Origin: Mycolicibacterium komossense
Lineage (GTDB): Bacteria > Actinomycetota > Actinomycetes > Mycobacteriales > Mycobacteriaceae
Reading direction: 5' to 3'
Length of the DNA: 64,000 nt
NCBI RefSeq assembly: GCF_025822605.1
Contig: NZ_JACKTY010000020.1
Location: forward strand, 32,524-96,523
In this document: in pieces, positions 15,154-24,409 of the stretch
Numbering within the stretch: position 1 is the stretch's first letter
Layout: the number at the start of each line of letters is the position of its first letter
Translations under genes and position numbers: made by a program
Notes under the pieces: model-generated
The model's database searches: none
Seen by the model: the letters and a program-made list of their open reading frames with translations, nothing else
Told to the model about the DNA's origin: nothing

Positions 15154-16290
15154 CTAGAACGGCCGGCGACGGCCCAACGAGGCTGTCTTGCTGGGTGTTC
15201 CGTAATACCCGTCCTTGAATCGGCCCGGCTTGTCCTTCGCCTGCCGGATCGCCTTGCCGTCCGGTTCGGGCTCGGTGTCCTCGCGCGGGTGTGGGTGATC
15301 ATGACCGTGATCGTGGTCATGACTGTGACCGTGCTCATGCGCGTGCCCGTTATGACTGTGCAGTGCGGCAGGAACTTTCGCATTCGGGTCGACCAGTCTG
15401 GGCAACGCGTCGAGTGCCTTGCGAACATCCTTGTCATATTTGACCACCACCGAGACGGTGTCGGACAGCACCTGCGCAGACAGTTCCCCGACCCCGAGAA
15501 CGGCCAACGTGCGGGCCCAGTCGATGGTCTCGGAAATGCTCGGCGCCTTACGCAGATCCAGCTCGCGCAAGCCACGGACGACGTCGACCAGTTGCGCTGC
15601 CACCGCCTCGGTGAGCCCGGTGTTCTTGGACCGCACGATCTCCAACTCCCGCTCGGCCGAAGGATAGTCGAGGAACAGGTGCAGACAGCGCCGTTTCAGG
15701 GCGGCCGCCAGATCCCGAGTGTTGTTCGACGTCAGGATGACATACGGCGCATGCCTGGCTGTGAAGGTCCCGATCTCGGGTACCGAAACCTGGTATTCAC
15801 CAAGCAATTCCAGCAGGACCGCTTCCAGTGCCTCGTCGGCCCGGTCGATCTCGTCGATCAGCAGCACCACCGGCTCCTCGGACCGGACGGCTTCCAGTAA
15901 GGGCCGAGAGGCCAGGAACCGGTCGGAGAAGAACACACTCTCCTGCTTACCGATCCGATCGACGGCCTCATCCAGAGTGCCCGCATCAGCCACGATCTGG
16001 CCGATCTTCTCCTTCAGGATCTGGGTGTACAGCAGCTGCTTGCCGTAATCCCATTCGTACAACGCCTTGGTCTCGTCCTGGCCCTCGTAACACTGCAGCC
16101 GCAGCAGGCGCCGACCGGTCGCCAGGGCAAGGGCTTTGGCCAACTCGGTCTTGCCAACCCCGGCCGGTCCTTCGATCAGCAGCGGCTTGTCGAGCTTAGT
16201 CTGCAGGAAAACCGTTGTCGCAAGGCGCTCGTCGGCGATGTAGCCCTCGCCGGCGAGTGCCTCACGCACCTCGTCGATTGAATCGAGCAT
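15154..16290 (-). CDS. MoxR-family AAA+ ATPase with a histidine-rich tail
   Basis: A 378-residue MoxR ATPase. Walker A is GPAGVGKTEL (41-50), Walker B VVLLIDEIDR (141-150), and LTSNNTRDL (187-194) is sensor I. Residues 311-334 form a striking tail with twelve histidines alternating with D/S/E/G (DNA 15289-15360), followed by an acidic stretch. The tail looks like a metal-binding or metal-storage segment. ATG 16290 overlaps the mno stop (TGATG); the longer upstream frame is antisense-like and rejected. With the VWA protein it probably forms a chaperone that activates or metallates the methanol dehydrogenase (inference). Confidence 0.9.
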   Translation of the reverse strand: MLDSIDEVREALAGEGYIADERLATTVFLQTKLDKPLLIEGPAGVGKTELAKALALATGRRLLRLQCYEGQDETKALYEWDYGKQLLYTQILKEKIGQIVADAGTLDEAVDRIGKQESVFFSDRFLASRPLLEAVRSEEPVVLLIDEIDRADEALEAVLLELLGEYQVSVPEIGTFTARHAPYVILTSNNTRDLAAALKRRCLHLFLDYPSAERELEIVRSKNTGLTEAVAAQLVDVVRGLRELDLRKAPSISETIDWARTLAVLGVGELSAQVLSDTVSVVVKYDKDVRKALDALPRLVDPNAKVPAALHSHNGHAHEHGHSHDHDHGHDHPHPREDTEPEPDGKAIRQAKDKPGRFKDGYYGTPSKTASLGRRRPF

Positions 16291-17582
16291 CAGGAAAGGA
16301 GATCGTCGAGGTCGCCGTTCATGCAGTGGTCGACGACGGGACGGACCAGGTCGAAGGTGCACTCCTTGGCGTTGCCGGGGGTGCAGGCGTCACCGAGCAC
16401 GTGGTTGGTGATCCGGTCGACGTCAGCCTTGTCGCCCTTGATCACCGGCGCGTTCTCGTAGTACTTGGTCGGGCCCTGACCGAGGCGGTTCTTGGAGTAA
16501 CTGTCCTGTTTGACGTCGGTGAACTTCTCGATGATGTTGACGTCACGCAGCAGCCGGATCGCGGCGGCCAGTGCGGCGTCGGCAGCCTGCACGTCGGTCA
16601 TGCCGTAGGTGTCGACACCCATCGCCTGTGCGATATCGGCGAATCGCTTGTACGCCGCCGACATGTTGAACGCCCACACCCGCGGGAGCGCGATCGCATT
16701 GTTCAGCCCGTGGTGGGTGTCGTAGAACGCGCTGACCGCATGCGAGATGGAGTGGATGATGCCAAGGCCGCCGGAGTTGAAGGCCTGCGCCGCAATGTAT
16801 TGCGCGTACATCATGCCTTGGCGGCCGGCGAGATCCTGACCGTTCCAGGTCGCCTCGCGCAGGTTCTCGGCGGTCAGCTTGATGGCCCGGATCGCGTTGC
16901 CCAGCGACGGCTCGAAGTTCAGCCGGGAGACATACGGCTCCGAAGCGTGGGCCAGCACGTCGAACCCGCACTGCGCGGTGTAGTCGATCGGGCAGCTGTA
17001 ATAAAGGACCGGATCATCAACGGCGAGCGTCGCCACCGAGGCGTCATCGAAGGCCACGTACTTGTGCGGGTTGTCGGGATCTGTTGTGGTGTCGGTGATG
17101 ACGTACGCCCAGGATGTTTCCGAGCCGGTACCCGCGGTGGTGGAGATCGCAATGTGCGGTGGGTTTTTCGGATTCTCGGACATATTGAAGCCCTCGAAGT
17201 CGTTCACATTGCGACCGTCGTGCGCCACCGAGATTCGCGCGCCCTTACAGGCGTCATGCGTGGAGCCACCGCCGATGGAGATGAAGCTGTCGCATTCCTG
17301 CTCCTGGTACAGCTTCACCGAATCCATGACGTTGTAGTCCTTGGGATTCGACTCGACCTGGTCATACACCACGACCTCAAGGCCGTGCCATTTCAGCGAC
17401 TCGGCCATGTTGTGCACGATGTCGGTGCCGCGCAGACCAGACGACATCAGCAGGGTCTTCTTGAAGCCCATCTTGAGCGCTTCCGGCCCGACCATCTCGT
17501 GGGCGCCGGGGCCCATCATGGCGCGTGGGAAAGGGTGAAATTCCTTGATAGGGAATGGCTTGAGTAGATCTTCGACCTTCAT
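16290..17582 (-). CDS. mno: Methanol:NDMA (mycofactocin-dependent) oxidoreductase, Fe-type ADH
   Basis: A 430-residue metal-dependent alcohol dehydrogenase starting MKVEDLLKPFPIKEFHPFPRA, the characteristic start of actinobacterial nicotinoprotein methanol dehydrogenase (Mno/Mdo). These enzymes oxidise methanol to formaldehyde with tightly bound NAD(H) and pass electrons to NDMA in vitro or mycofactocin in vivo. Visible motifs are GGGSTHDACKGA, TTAGTGSETSW, GFDVLAHASE (metal D and H) and SHAVSAFYDTHHGLNNAI (metal histidines). A Shine-Dalgarno AAAGGA lies upstream of ATG 17582. It is the first and presumably most highly expressed gene of the operon mno-moxR-VWA-ADH-mnoS-mnoR. Confidence 0.9.
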   Translation of the reverse strand: MKVEDLLKPFPIKEFHPFPRAMMGPGAHEMVGPEALKMGFKKTLLMSSGLRGTDIVHNMAESLKWHGLEVVVYDQVESNPKDYNVMDSVKLYQEQECDSFISIGGGSTHDACKGARISVAHDGRNVNDFEGFNMSENPKNPPHIAISTTAGTGSETSWAYVITDTTTDPDNPHKYVAFDDASVATLAVDDPVLYYSCPIDYTAQCGFDVLAHASEPYVSRLNFEPSLGNAIRAIKLTAENLREATWNGQDLAGRQGMMYAQYIAAQAFNSGGLGIIHSISHAVSAFYDTHHGLNNAIALPRVWAFNMSAAYKRFADIAQAMGVDTYGMTDVQAADAALAAAIRLLRDVNIIEKFTDVKQDSYSKNRLGQGPTKYYENAPVIKGDKADVDRITNHVLGDACTPGNAKECTFDLVRPVVDHCMNGDLDDLLS

Positions 17583-17637
17583 GTCCGGTCGTCCTTTCGC
17601 GATGCAGCACAGCGTGTCAGTGGTCTGTCAATGGCCA

Positions 17638-17652
17638 ACGTAGGCACGTAGG
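17638..17652. promoter_or_regulatory. Tandem heptamer upstream of mno
   Basis: ACGTAGG occurs twice with an 8-base period (17638-17644 and 17646-17652), about 56 bases upstream of the mno ATG. A TTGACA-like hexamer for the minus strand lies at 17631-17626 but no good -10 was seen. It is a candidate binding site for the MnoR regulator; evidence is position only. Confidence 0.25.
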
Positions 17653-17723
17653 TGTGACGCAGGGAACAGTCTCAGGGCAAGACTCGTCCGCAGACAGCGG
17701 AAGTCGACACGACCGGACAGGCA

Positions 17724-17749
17724 CGCCCCTGCCCATTCGGGCAGGGGCG
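17724..17749 (-). terminator. Hairpin terminator after the dicarboxylate symporter gene
   Basis: Perfect 11-bp stem CGCCCCTGCCC / GGGCAGGGGCG with loop ATTC, 24 bases past the symporter stop on the minus strand. No long U-run follows, as is common in mycobacteria. It insulates the mno operon from the symporter gene upstream. Confidence 0.7.
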
Positions 17750-17772
17750 GCGGCTTGCGGCGGGAAAGAAGG

Positions 17773-19134
17773 TCAGACTGCAATCGGCTCCTTCGTGGTC
17801 TCGACCTGCGGGCCCGAATGGTCGTCGACCATGGTCTGCTCGTCGAATGGGTCCTTGCCGTCGAGGACATCGGCGAGCTTGCGGTGATCGACCGACTTGG
17901 TCCACGCCCCGACCAGGATGGTGGCGACGGCGTTCCCGGAGAAATTGGTGACCGCGCGGGCCTCCGACATGAACCGGTCGATCCCGACAATGAGGCCGAT
18001 GCCGTCGAGCATGTCCGGTCGGTGCGCCTGCAGTCCGCCGGCCAGGGTCGCCAAACCCGCGCCGCTGACCCCAGCGGCACCCTTCGACGCGACGATCATG
18101 AAGACCAGCAGCGCAAGCTGCTCCCCGATCGCCAGCGGGTTGCCCATCGCATCGGCGATGAACAGCGATGCCATGGTCAGGTAGATCGCGGTGCCATCCA
18201 GGTTGAACGAGTACCCGGTGGGGACCACGATGCCGACCGTCGCGGGCTGCACTCCAGCGTGCTCCATCTTGGCCATCAACCGCGGCAGGGCCGATTCCGA
18301 GGACGACGTCGCCACGATCAGCAGGTACTCCCGCGCCAGGTAGCGAACCAGCTTGAAAATCGAGGTGTGCGCGACGAAGCGCAGGATCAAGCCCAGCACA
18401 CCGAACACGAAGATCGCGCAGGTGAGGTAGAACGCCAGCATCAACACGCCGAGCTGGATGACTGCGTCGAAACCGGTGTCGCCGACCACCTTTGCAATGG
18501 CACCGAAGGCACCGATCGGCGCCAGCCACAAGATGCCGGCCAGAATCCGGAAGACCAGCTTCTGGATGAGCCCGACACCGCGCAGGACCGGCTCACCCGT
18601 GGGGCCCATGGCCTGCAGTCCGAATCCGACCAGCAGCGCAACGAACAGGGCCTGCAGGATGTTGCCCGCCGTCAGTGAGCTCAGCAGCGACGTCGGGATG
18701 ATGCCGGTGATGAATTCCATCGTCCCGCCGGACGCGTGTGCCGTATCCGCCAGCTTCGCGCCCGCACCAGGATTGCTCGCGATGTTCAACCCGGTCCCGG
18801 GGCTGATGATGTTGCCGACCAGTAGGCCGATGCCGAGCGCCACCGTCGACATGACCAGGAAATAGACCAGGGCGATCCCACCGACCTTGCCGACCGAGGC
18901 GGCTTTGCGGACCGATCCGATTCCCAGGACGATCGTGCAGAAGATGACCGGGGCGATCATCATCTTGATCAGGCTGACGAAGAGGGTGCCGAGCACGCCG
19001 AGGCTCGATCCCAAGTGCGGGGCCACCAGTCCCACCACGATGCCGGCGACGACTGCGACGATCACCGCCAGATAGAGCCAGTGGGTCTTGTCCCGCTTTC
19101 GCGGCGTCGTTGCGGTCGAGGTTCGGTCAGCCAT
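17773..19134 (-). CDS. Dicarboxylate/amino acid:cation symporter (DctA/GltP family)
   Basis: A 453-residue integral membrane transporter of the DAACS family. Diagnostic motifs are the serine-rich hairpin ATSSSESALPRL (about 279-290), PTGYSFNLDGTAIYLTMA, and SKGAAGVSGAGLATLAG with DRFMSEARAVTNFSGNAVA near the C-terminus. About eight helices plus two re-entrant loops are expected. Likely cargo is a C4-dicarboxylate or citrate-like acid, because the gene is divergent from a CitA/DcuS-type two-component pair. It is preceded by a 114-bp shared promoter region. Confidence 0.9.
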   Translation of the reverse strand: MADRTSTATTPRKRDKTHWLYLAVIVAVVAGIVVGLVAPHLGSSLGVLGTLFVSLIKMMIAPVIFCTIVLGIGSVRKAASVGKVGGIALVYFLVMSTVALGIGLLVGNIISPGTGLNIASNPGAGAKLADTAHASGGTMEFITGIIPTSLLSSLTAGNILQALFVALLVGFGLQAMGPTGEPVLRGVGLIQKLVFRILAGILWLAPIGAFGAIAKVVGDTGFDAVIQLGVLMLAFYLTCAIFVFGVLGLILRFVAHTSIFKLVRYLAREYLLIVATSSSESALPRLMAKMEHAGVQPATVGIVVPTGYSFNLDGTAIYLTMASLFIADAMGNPLAIGEQLALLVFMIVASKGAAGVSGAGLATLAGGLQAHRPDMLDGIGLIVGIDRFMSEARAVTNFSGNAVATILVGAWTKSVDHRKLADVLDGKDPFDEQTMVDDHSGPQVETTKEPIAV

Positions 19135-19210
19135 CGGACACTCCTTGAATCGGGCGGATCACGTGCAGTGATGCAATGCTCGATGCGAACGTGAGCCAAG
19201 TCACTAATAA

Positions 19211-19229
19211 GTTCATTTCGTTCACGAAC
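19211..19229. promoter_or_regulatory. Palindrome in the symporter/two-component divergent promoter
   Basis: TTCGT-TC-ACGAA (19217-19228) lies inside GTTC...GAAC (19211-19229), between the divergent symporter (start 19134) and kinase (start 19249) genes and about 20 bases upstream of the kinase start. Its symmetry and position suggest an operator for the DcuR-like regulator. No base-level match to a known site is claimed. Confidence 0.35.
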
Positions 19230-19248
19230 ACCGGAAAGGAGGCCCACC

Positions 19249-20898
19249 GTGCGAACCACGAACCGTGACGCGCACGTCGACCGGAGCGTCGCGCGCGAGC
19301 TGTTCATCTGGCAGCTCGCGCTGCTACTGATCCTGATCCTGGGGGCCGGCGCTGCCGCGGTGCTCGACGCGCGTCGGGATGCCGATGAACTCACCAGGCA
19401 GAAAGTCATCGCGGTGACGGAGTCGGTGGCGCGGATGACGTCGACGGCGGCGGCCATCGACAGCTCCGACCCGACGGCCGTGCTGCAGCCGCAGACCGAG
19501 TCGATCCGCCAGGCCACCGGGATGGACTTCATCGTCGTGATGGCCCCGGACCGAACGCGATTCACCCATACCGACGTCACCCGGATCGGTGGTCTGTTCA
19601 CCGGCAACATCGACCGCGCGCTGGCGGGTGAGACGTTCACCGAGACCTACCCGGGCACACTCGGCCCGTCGATCCGCGCGGTGGCACCGGTCCGCGGTCC
19701 CGGCGGAACCATCATCGGCCTGGTGTCCGCGGGTGTCACCCAGGCCAAAGTATCGGCCATTGTGCTGTCTACGCTGCCGGCGATCGGGCTGGCGGTCGGC
19801 ACGGCGCTTCTCTTGGCCTTCGTCGGCGCCATCGCGTTGGAACGCCGGCTGCGCCGCCGCACCTTGGGGCTGTCCTTTTCCGATCTGCGCGCCCTCTACG
19901 AGCAGCGGGAAGCCGTACTGCACGCCATCGGCGAAGGCCTGTTGGTGTTCGACACCCACGGATCCGCCGAGATCGTCAACGATGAAGCGCGCCGGCTGCT
20001 TTCGTTGCCGGCCGGTCCGGTGACGCGGGCCGACCTGCCGGCTTCGTTACAGACCGCGGAGGGGCAGGTCCTGACCGACGAAACCCATGTCACGGCCGAC
20101 CGGGTACTGGTGGTCAACGAACAACCGGTGCGCTGGGGGAACCGCACTGTGGGTACGGTCATGACGTTGCGGGATCGCACTGAGCTGCAACGGGTTTCCG
20201 GTGAACTCAGCTCCGTCACCCAGTTCGCCGAATCGCTGCGGTCGCGGGCACACGAGGCGGACAACCGGTTGCACACGGTGGTGACCATGGTCGAACTCGG
20301 CCGATCCGCGGAGGCCGTCGACTTCGCGACCGCGGAACTGGCGGTATCGCAGCACCTGATCGACCGGTTGATGTCGACGGTGGCCGAACCCGCGCTGGCG
20401 GCACTGCTGCTGGGCAAGATCAGCCAGGCGCGCGATCATGGGGTCGAGCTGACGGTCACCGAGGAATCGATGCTCGACGATCCGGCGACCGTGGCACTGA
20501 CCCAGGGTGAATTGATCACGCTGGTCGGCAATCTCGTCGACAACGCGATCGATGCCGCCCGGCCGACGAGCTCGAGGAACGAGGGCGAGGAAGGGCCGGG
20601 CGCAACAAACCCAGCCTCTCGCGCGGACCTGCCCGGCTGGGTGGAGGTGACGGTCCGGGGATCCGAGTCGGAGCTGATGGTGATCGTCGCGGACAGCGGG
20701 CCCGGGATGTCCGCCGACGCGTTCGACCAGGCCCGCACCCGCGGCTATTCGACGAAATCCGGGGAGCGCGGCCTCGGGCTGGCGTTGGTCTGGCAGGTCA
20801 TCACCGCGCACGGCGGATCCATCACGGCCGAGAACACCTACGGGTCGGTGATCACCGCCGTGATTCCGGCCCACCAGTCTGCGCAGGCACGCCGATGA
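19249..20898 (+). CDS. Sensor histidine kinase, CitA/DcuS family
   Basis: A 549-residue membrane sensor. The first helix is about residues 20-42, followed by a periplasmic sensor domain (about 43-175, with TGMDFIVVMAPDRTRFTH), a second helix (about 172-203), a PAS domain (about 215-310), and an HATPase domain with NLVDNAIDAA, ADSGPGMS and GERGLGLALV. The phospho-acceptor region is RAHEADNRLHTV, as in this family. A strong Shine-Dalgarno GGAAAGGAGG (19233-19242) precedes GTG 19249. It overlaps the regulator gene by four bases and faces away from the C4-dicarboxylate symporter it probably controls. Confidence 0.88.
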   Translation: MRTTNRDAHVDRSVARELFIWQLALLLILILGAGAAAVLDARRDADELTRQKVIAVTESVARMTSTAAAIDSSDPTAVLQPQTESIRQATGMDFIVVMAPDRTRFTHTDVTRIGGLFTGNIDRALAGETFTETYPGTLGPSIRAVAPVRGPGGTIIGLVSAGVTQAKVSAIVLSTLPAIGLAVGTALLLAFVGAIALERRLRRRTLGLSFSDLRALYEQREAVLHAIGEGLLVFDTHGSAEIVNDEARRLLSLPAGPVTRADLPASLQTAEGQVLTDETHVTADRVLVVNEQPVRWGNRTVGTVMTLRDRTELQRVSGELSSVTQFAESLRSRAHEADNRLHTVVTMVELGRSAEAVDFATAELAVSQHLIDRLMSTVAEPALAALLLGKISQARDHGVELTVTEESMLDDPATVALTQGELITLVGNLVDNAIDAARPTSSRNEGEEGPGATNPASRADLPGWVEVTVRGSESELMVIVADSGPGMSADAFDQARTRGYSTKSGERGLGLALVWQVITAHGGSITAENTYGSVITAVIPAHQSAQARR

Positions 20899-21587
20899 TC
20901 CGTGTCTTGATCGTCGAGGATGACCCGCTCATCGCACAAGCACACCGCCAATACACCGAACGGTTAACGGGTTTCGTGGTTTATGCCACCGCTGGAACCG
21001 GCAATGCCGCACTGCGCGCCGCCGCGACGGCCGCCGCCGACGGGACACCCGTCGACCTGGTGCTGCTCGATATCGGTCTGCCCGATGCCAGCGGTATCGA
21101 TGTCGCCTCGGCCCTCGGAGGTATCCGCCCCGCCCCGGACATCATCGCGATCTCCTCGGAACGTGACTTAGCGGTGGTTCGGTCCGCTGTCGCCCACGGC
21201 GTGGCGATGTATCTGTTGAAGCCGTTCACCTTCGCGGCCTTCCGGGACAAGTTGGAGCACTACCGCGAGTACCGGGAAGCCCTGGGCTCGGGCGGAGCAG
21301 CAGCGGGCCAGCATGAAATCGACCGGGCCATCAACGCCCTACGTAGCGCCGATCAGCGGTCGTCGATGCCCAAGGGCGTCTCCGCTGACACCCTTGACCT
21401 CATCGCCGGTGCGCTCCGCGACACTCCGGCGGGGTTGAATGCCTCCGAAGCAGCTGCCCGACTCGGCATTTCCCGAGTCACCGCCTGGCGGTACCTGGAA
21501 CGTCTGGCTGATGACGGTGCCGTCGGGCGGGCCACCGAGTACGGTCGGGCCGGCCGCCCGCAGGTCAGGTACGTATGGGCGTCGTAG
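20895..21587 (+). CDS. Response regulator, CitB/DcuR family
   Basis: A 230-residue regulator. The receiver domain begins [14 protein letters not shown] and has its phospho-acceptor Asp in [20 protein letters not shown] supplies the conserved lysine. The C-terminus carries a helix-turn-helix ([23 protein letters not shown]) and RPQVRYVW, as in DcuR/CitB proteins. The ATG overlaps the kinase stop (ATGA). The 3' end overlaps the convergent egtE gene by 23 bases. Confidence 0.88.
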   Translation: MIRVLIVEDDPLIAQAHRQYTERLTGFVVYATAGTGNAALRAAATAAADGTPVDLVLLDIGLPDASGIDVASALGGIRPAPDIIAISSERDLAVVRSAVAHGVAMYLLKPFTFAAFRDKLEHYREYREALGSGGAAAGQHEIDRAINALRSADQRSSMPKGVSADTLDLIAGALRDTPAGLNASEAAARLGISRVTAWRYLERLADDGAVGRATEYGRAGRPQVRYVWAS

Positions 21588-22716
21588 CCGCCGATTCCAG
21601 GGCCTCGGCGCACGCCTGCAGATCCGCGGCCGTGACATCCACGTGCGGCGACAGCCGTAGCACCGGCCCGGTCAGTTCGAACGGCGCGCGCGCCGATTCG
21701 GCCACGGTGGTGACGATTCCGCGCTCGGTGATCAGCCAGTCCCGCACGACGGCGGGCTGCACACCGGCAGGCGGAGCCAACGTGGTGATGGCGGTCCGCT
21801 CATCGCGCGGCTCCACGACCCGCCAGCCACCGACACCGTCGAGCAGAGTTCTGGTGGCACGACCGATCGATGCCAGTCGGGCCCGCACTGCCGCCGGCCC
21901 AGCCGCCAGGTGCTGCCCGACCGCGACGGAAAATCCCACGCGCGCAGCTAGATTCGCCTCATGCTGCTCGAAGCTCTGCATCGCAGAGATTGGCAGCTCC
22001 CACTCCGGGGGCGGTACCCGTCGTCGCAGCCGCTGCGCCAGCCCGGGCCGGACAGCGAGGAACCCGACGCCGCGCGGCCCGGCCATCCACTTCCGCGATG
22101 ATGAATAGACGGCATCGGCCCCGATCGCGCAGTCGAGCTGGCCCAGCGCCTGAGCCGCATCCAGAACCAGCGGCACACCGGCGGTCCGGCAGGCGTCGGC
22201 GACCTCGGCCAGCGGCTGGGCCACACCGCGATGGCTGCCGATGCCGGTGAGGTGAACCAACGCCGGCGAGTCTGCGTGCAGGGCGGCCGCCACCGCGTCC
22301 GCTCGGACCCGACCGTGCTCGTCGACCGCAAGAGGCGAGACAGTGAAGCCGTGGGCGGCCATCAAGGCGAGATTCGGACCATACTCGCCGAGCGCACAGG
22401 CCACCGTCCGGGGGCCCGGCCAGCTGCCCAGCAGAAGATCCAGCGCATGGTTGGAGCCGGTCGTGAACGCCACGTCGTCGGCGCCCATGCCGATCAGCGC
22501 GCCGATCCCGGCCCGACCCGCATCGAGCACGGACTGTGCCGCCGCCGCGGCCACGTAGCCGCCGACCTCGGCTTCATGGCGGGCGTGCTGAGCTGCGGCG
22601 TCGATGGTGGCGAAGCTCTGCCGGGAGCAGGCCGCCGAATCCACGTGTACGCCGGCCGCGACCGGCCGCGCCGACCGCCAGTCGCGGGCGAGATCGTCCT
22701 CGGCGAGCGTCGTCAC
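21565..22716 (-). CDS. egtE: Ergothioneine biosynthesis PLP-dependent C-S lyase EgtE
   Basis: A 383-residue class V aminotransferase-fold enzyme that cleaves hercynylcysteine sulphoxide to ergothioneine, the last step of the pathway. [13 protein letters not shown] and the PLP lysine K209 in [13 protein letters not shown] are visible. GTG 22716 overlaps the egtD stop (GTGA); a longer upstream frame is antisense to egtD and rejected. It is the last gene of a complete egtABCDE operon. Confidence 0.92.
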   Translation of the reverse strand: MTTLAEDDLARDWRSARPVAAGVHVDSAACSRQSFATIDAAAQHARHEAEVGGYVAAAAAQSVLDAGRAGIGALIGMGADDVAFTTGSNHALDLLLGSWPGPRTVACALGEYGPNLALMAAHGFTVSPLAVDEHGRVRADAVAAALHADSPALVHLTGIGSHRGVAQPLAEVADACRTAGVPLVLDAAQALGQLDCAIGADAVYSSSRKWMAGPRGVGFLAVRPGLAQRLRRRVPPPEWELPISAMQSFEQHEANLAARVGFSVAVGQHLAAGPAAVRARLASIGRATRTLLDGVGGWRVVEPRDERTAITTLAPPAGVQPAVVRDWLITERGIVTTVAESARAPFELTGPVLRLSPHVDVTAADLQACAEALESAATTPIRT

Positions 22717-23690
22717 TTGACGGCGAGGGAGAGCGCGAAATCTCCCGGGACGTCGGTCCACCAGTGGCTGCGCGTGAGCCCCGCGGCCGCCAGTTCGGCG
22801 GCGACGCCGTCGGGCCGGAATTTGCACGACACTTCGGTCAGCATCTCCTCACCGTCGATGAAATCGACGGTCAGGTCGAGAGCGGCGATGAAGACCTGTT
22901 GCGCTCCGCGGGCTCGCAGCCACATCTCGATGCGTTCCTCATCGGTGTTCCACTTCGCCACATGCTCAAAGGCCGCGATGTCGAAGTCCGCGCGCAGCTC
23001 CCGGTTCACCACGGTCAGCACGTTGCGGTTGAACCTGGCCGTCACGCCGGCGCTGTCGTCGTAGGCCTGCACCAGCCGGACCGGATCCTTGACGAGGTCG
23101 GTACCCAGCAGCAGCGTGTCGCCGGGTTGCAGAACTGCGGCCAGCGAAGCCAGGAACTCCGCCCGTGGACCGGTGGTCAGGTTGCCGATGGTGGACCCCA
23201 GGAACGCCACCAATCGAGTTCCACCATCGGGTATTTCGCCGAGATGCTCCTCGAAGTCGCCGCAGACCGCATCGATTTCGACGCCGGGGTACTCGTCCAG
23301 GATTGCCGCGCCGGCCACCTCCAGGATCGACGCGTCGACGTCGAACGGGATGAACCGGCGCAACGATCCCTGATCGCGGAACGCATCGAGCAGCATCCGG
23401 GTCTTCTCCGAGGTGCCACTGCCGAGCTCGACGAGGGTGTCCGCACCGCTGGCCGCGGCGATCACCGCGGCCTGTTCGGCGAGGATCGACGCTTCGGCGC
23501 GGGTGGGATAGTACTCGGGCAGCCGGGTGATCTGGTCGAACAGATCGCTACCGGTGGCGTCGTAGAACCACTTGGGCGGCAAGGTTTTCGGCGTCCGGGT
23601 CAGGCCGTCGGCGACATCGTGGCGCAGGGCCTGCGCGGCATAGTCGGCCGCCAGATGATTGGCCAACGACAGGTTGGTCCCACTCGTCAT
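22713..23690 (-). CDS. egtD: Histidine N-alpha-trimethyltransferase EgtD
   Basis: A 325-residue SAM-dependent enzyme that trimethylates histidine to hercynine. The family landmarks [24 protein letters not shown] (read in pieces), [12 protein letters not shown] as motif I, and [10 protein letters not shown] are present, and the length matches the usual 321-325 residues. ATG overlaps the egtC stop by four bases. Cytosolic; works with EgtB, which uses its product. Confidence 0.95.
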   Translation of the reverse strand: MTSGTNLSLANHLAADYAAQALRHDVADGLTRTPKTLPPKWFYDATGSDLFDQITRLPEYYPTRAEASILAEQAAVIAAASGADTLVELGSGTSEKTRMLLDAFRDQGSLRRFIPFDVDASILEVAGAAILDEYPGVEIDAVCGDFEEHLGEIPDGGTRLVAFLGSTIGNLTTGPRAEFLASLAAVLQPGDTLLLGTDLVKDPVRLVQAYDDSAGVTARFNRNVLTVVNRELRADFDIAAFEHVAKWNTDEERIEMWLRARGAQQVFIAALDLTVDFIDGEEMLTEVSCKFRPDGVAAELAAAGLTRSHWWTDVPGDFALSLAVK

Positions 23691-24409
23691 CGGGGAGGCA
23701 CCTTTCTTTTACGCGGTCGTTCGTACGCGGTCAGGGGCGTGAGTGTCACGTCGGCACCGTTGATATCGACGAGGTGTCGATCGGGCACGTCGCGCCATTC
23801 GGGGTGGTCGTCATAGGGTTCGCTGGCAAGCACCACGCCGTCGCAGCGCCGCAGGATCGACAGGGTGTCCCCCCATGTGGTCGCCAACAGCCGGGAACCG
23901 TTGGCGGCCAGGATGTTCAGCCGAGCCGACGGATCCGCCAAGCCGACCTCGCTCACCGTGTCACCCAACGTGTGGAGACCACGATCGAAGATCAGCGCCG
24001 CCAGTTGCGCACTGTCGACCACCGATTCGGCGGCCGGGCTCACCGGCAGCACGGCTCGGTCGACCACACCGTTGTGCGACAGCAGCCATTCGCCGTCGCT
24101 GAACGGGGCGGCGGCGCTGGCGTCCATCGGCATGCCGATCGTCGCCGAGCGGACGGCGGCCACCACGCAACCGCTCGTCAGTGCGGGCGCGACGGAGGCC
24201 AGCGAGGCGTCACCCCAAATCGGGGACGCGCTGCGCCAGCGCCGCGGCACTGCACCGTCGAAGAAGCCGACACCCCAGCCGTCGGCGTTGACCACGCCGT
24301 GCTTCTGTCTGCGCGGGGCATACGACTGGACGAGCAGACCGCTCGGCGGGTCCAGTAGCAGACTGCTCACCGAGACCGGTGCCCCAAGCCAGCCGAGGTG
24401 CCGGCACAT
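23687..24409 (-). CDS. egtC: Gamma-glutamyl hercynylcysteine sulphoxide hydrolase EgtC
   Basis: A 240-residue class II glutamine amidotransferase-fold hydrolase that removes glutamate from the EgtB product. It starts [11 protein letters not shown], so Cys2 becomes the N-terminal nucleophile after Met removal. The [10 protein letters not shown] and LSHNGVVD motifs are typical of the fold. The start shares one base with the egtB stop (TGATG), and the stop overlaps egtD by four bases. Confidence 0.93.
   Translation of the reverse strand: MCRHLGWLGAPVSVSSLLLDPPSGLLVQSYAPRRQKHGVVNADGWGVGFFDGAVPRRWRSASPIWGDASLASVAPALTSGCVVAAVRSATIGMPMDASAAAPFSDGEWLLSHNGVVDRAVLPVSPAAESVVDSAQLAALIFDRGLHTLGDTVSEVGLADPSARLNILAANGSRLLATTWGDTLSILRRCDGVVLASEPYDDHPEWRDVPDRHLVDINGADVTLTPLTAYERPRKRKVPPR

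Noticed and set aside
15286..15362. Simple-sequence CATGACC/GTGATC repeats as a CRISPR or satellite
   Set aside because: The pattern is the coding sequence of the histidine-rich MoxR tail; units are irregular and in frame.
16215..17567. 450-codon plus-strand frame antisense to mno
   Set aside because: Composition is Val/Arg/Gly-rich without domain; mno on the other strand is unmistakable.
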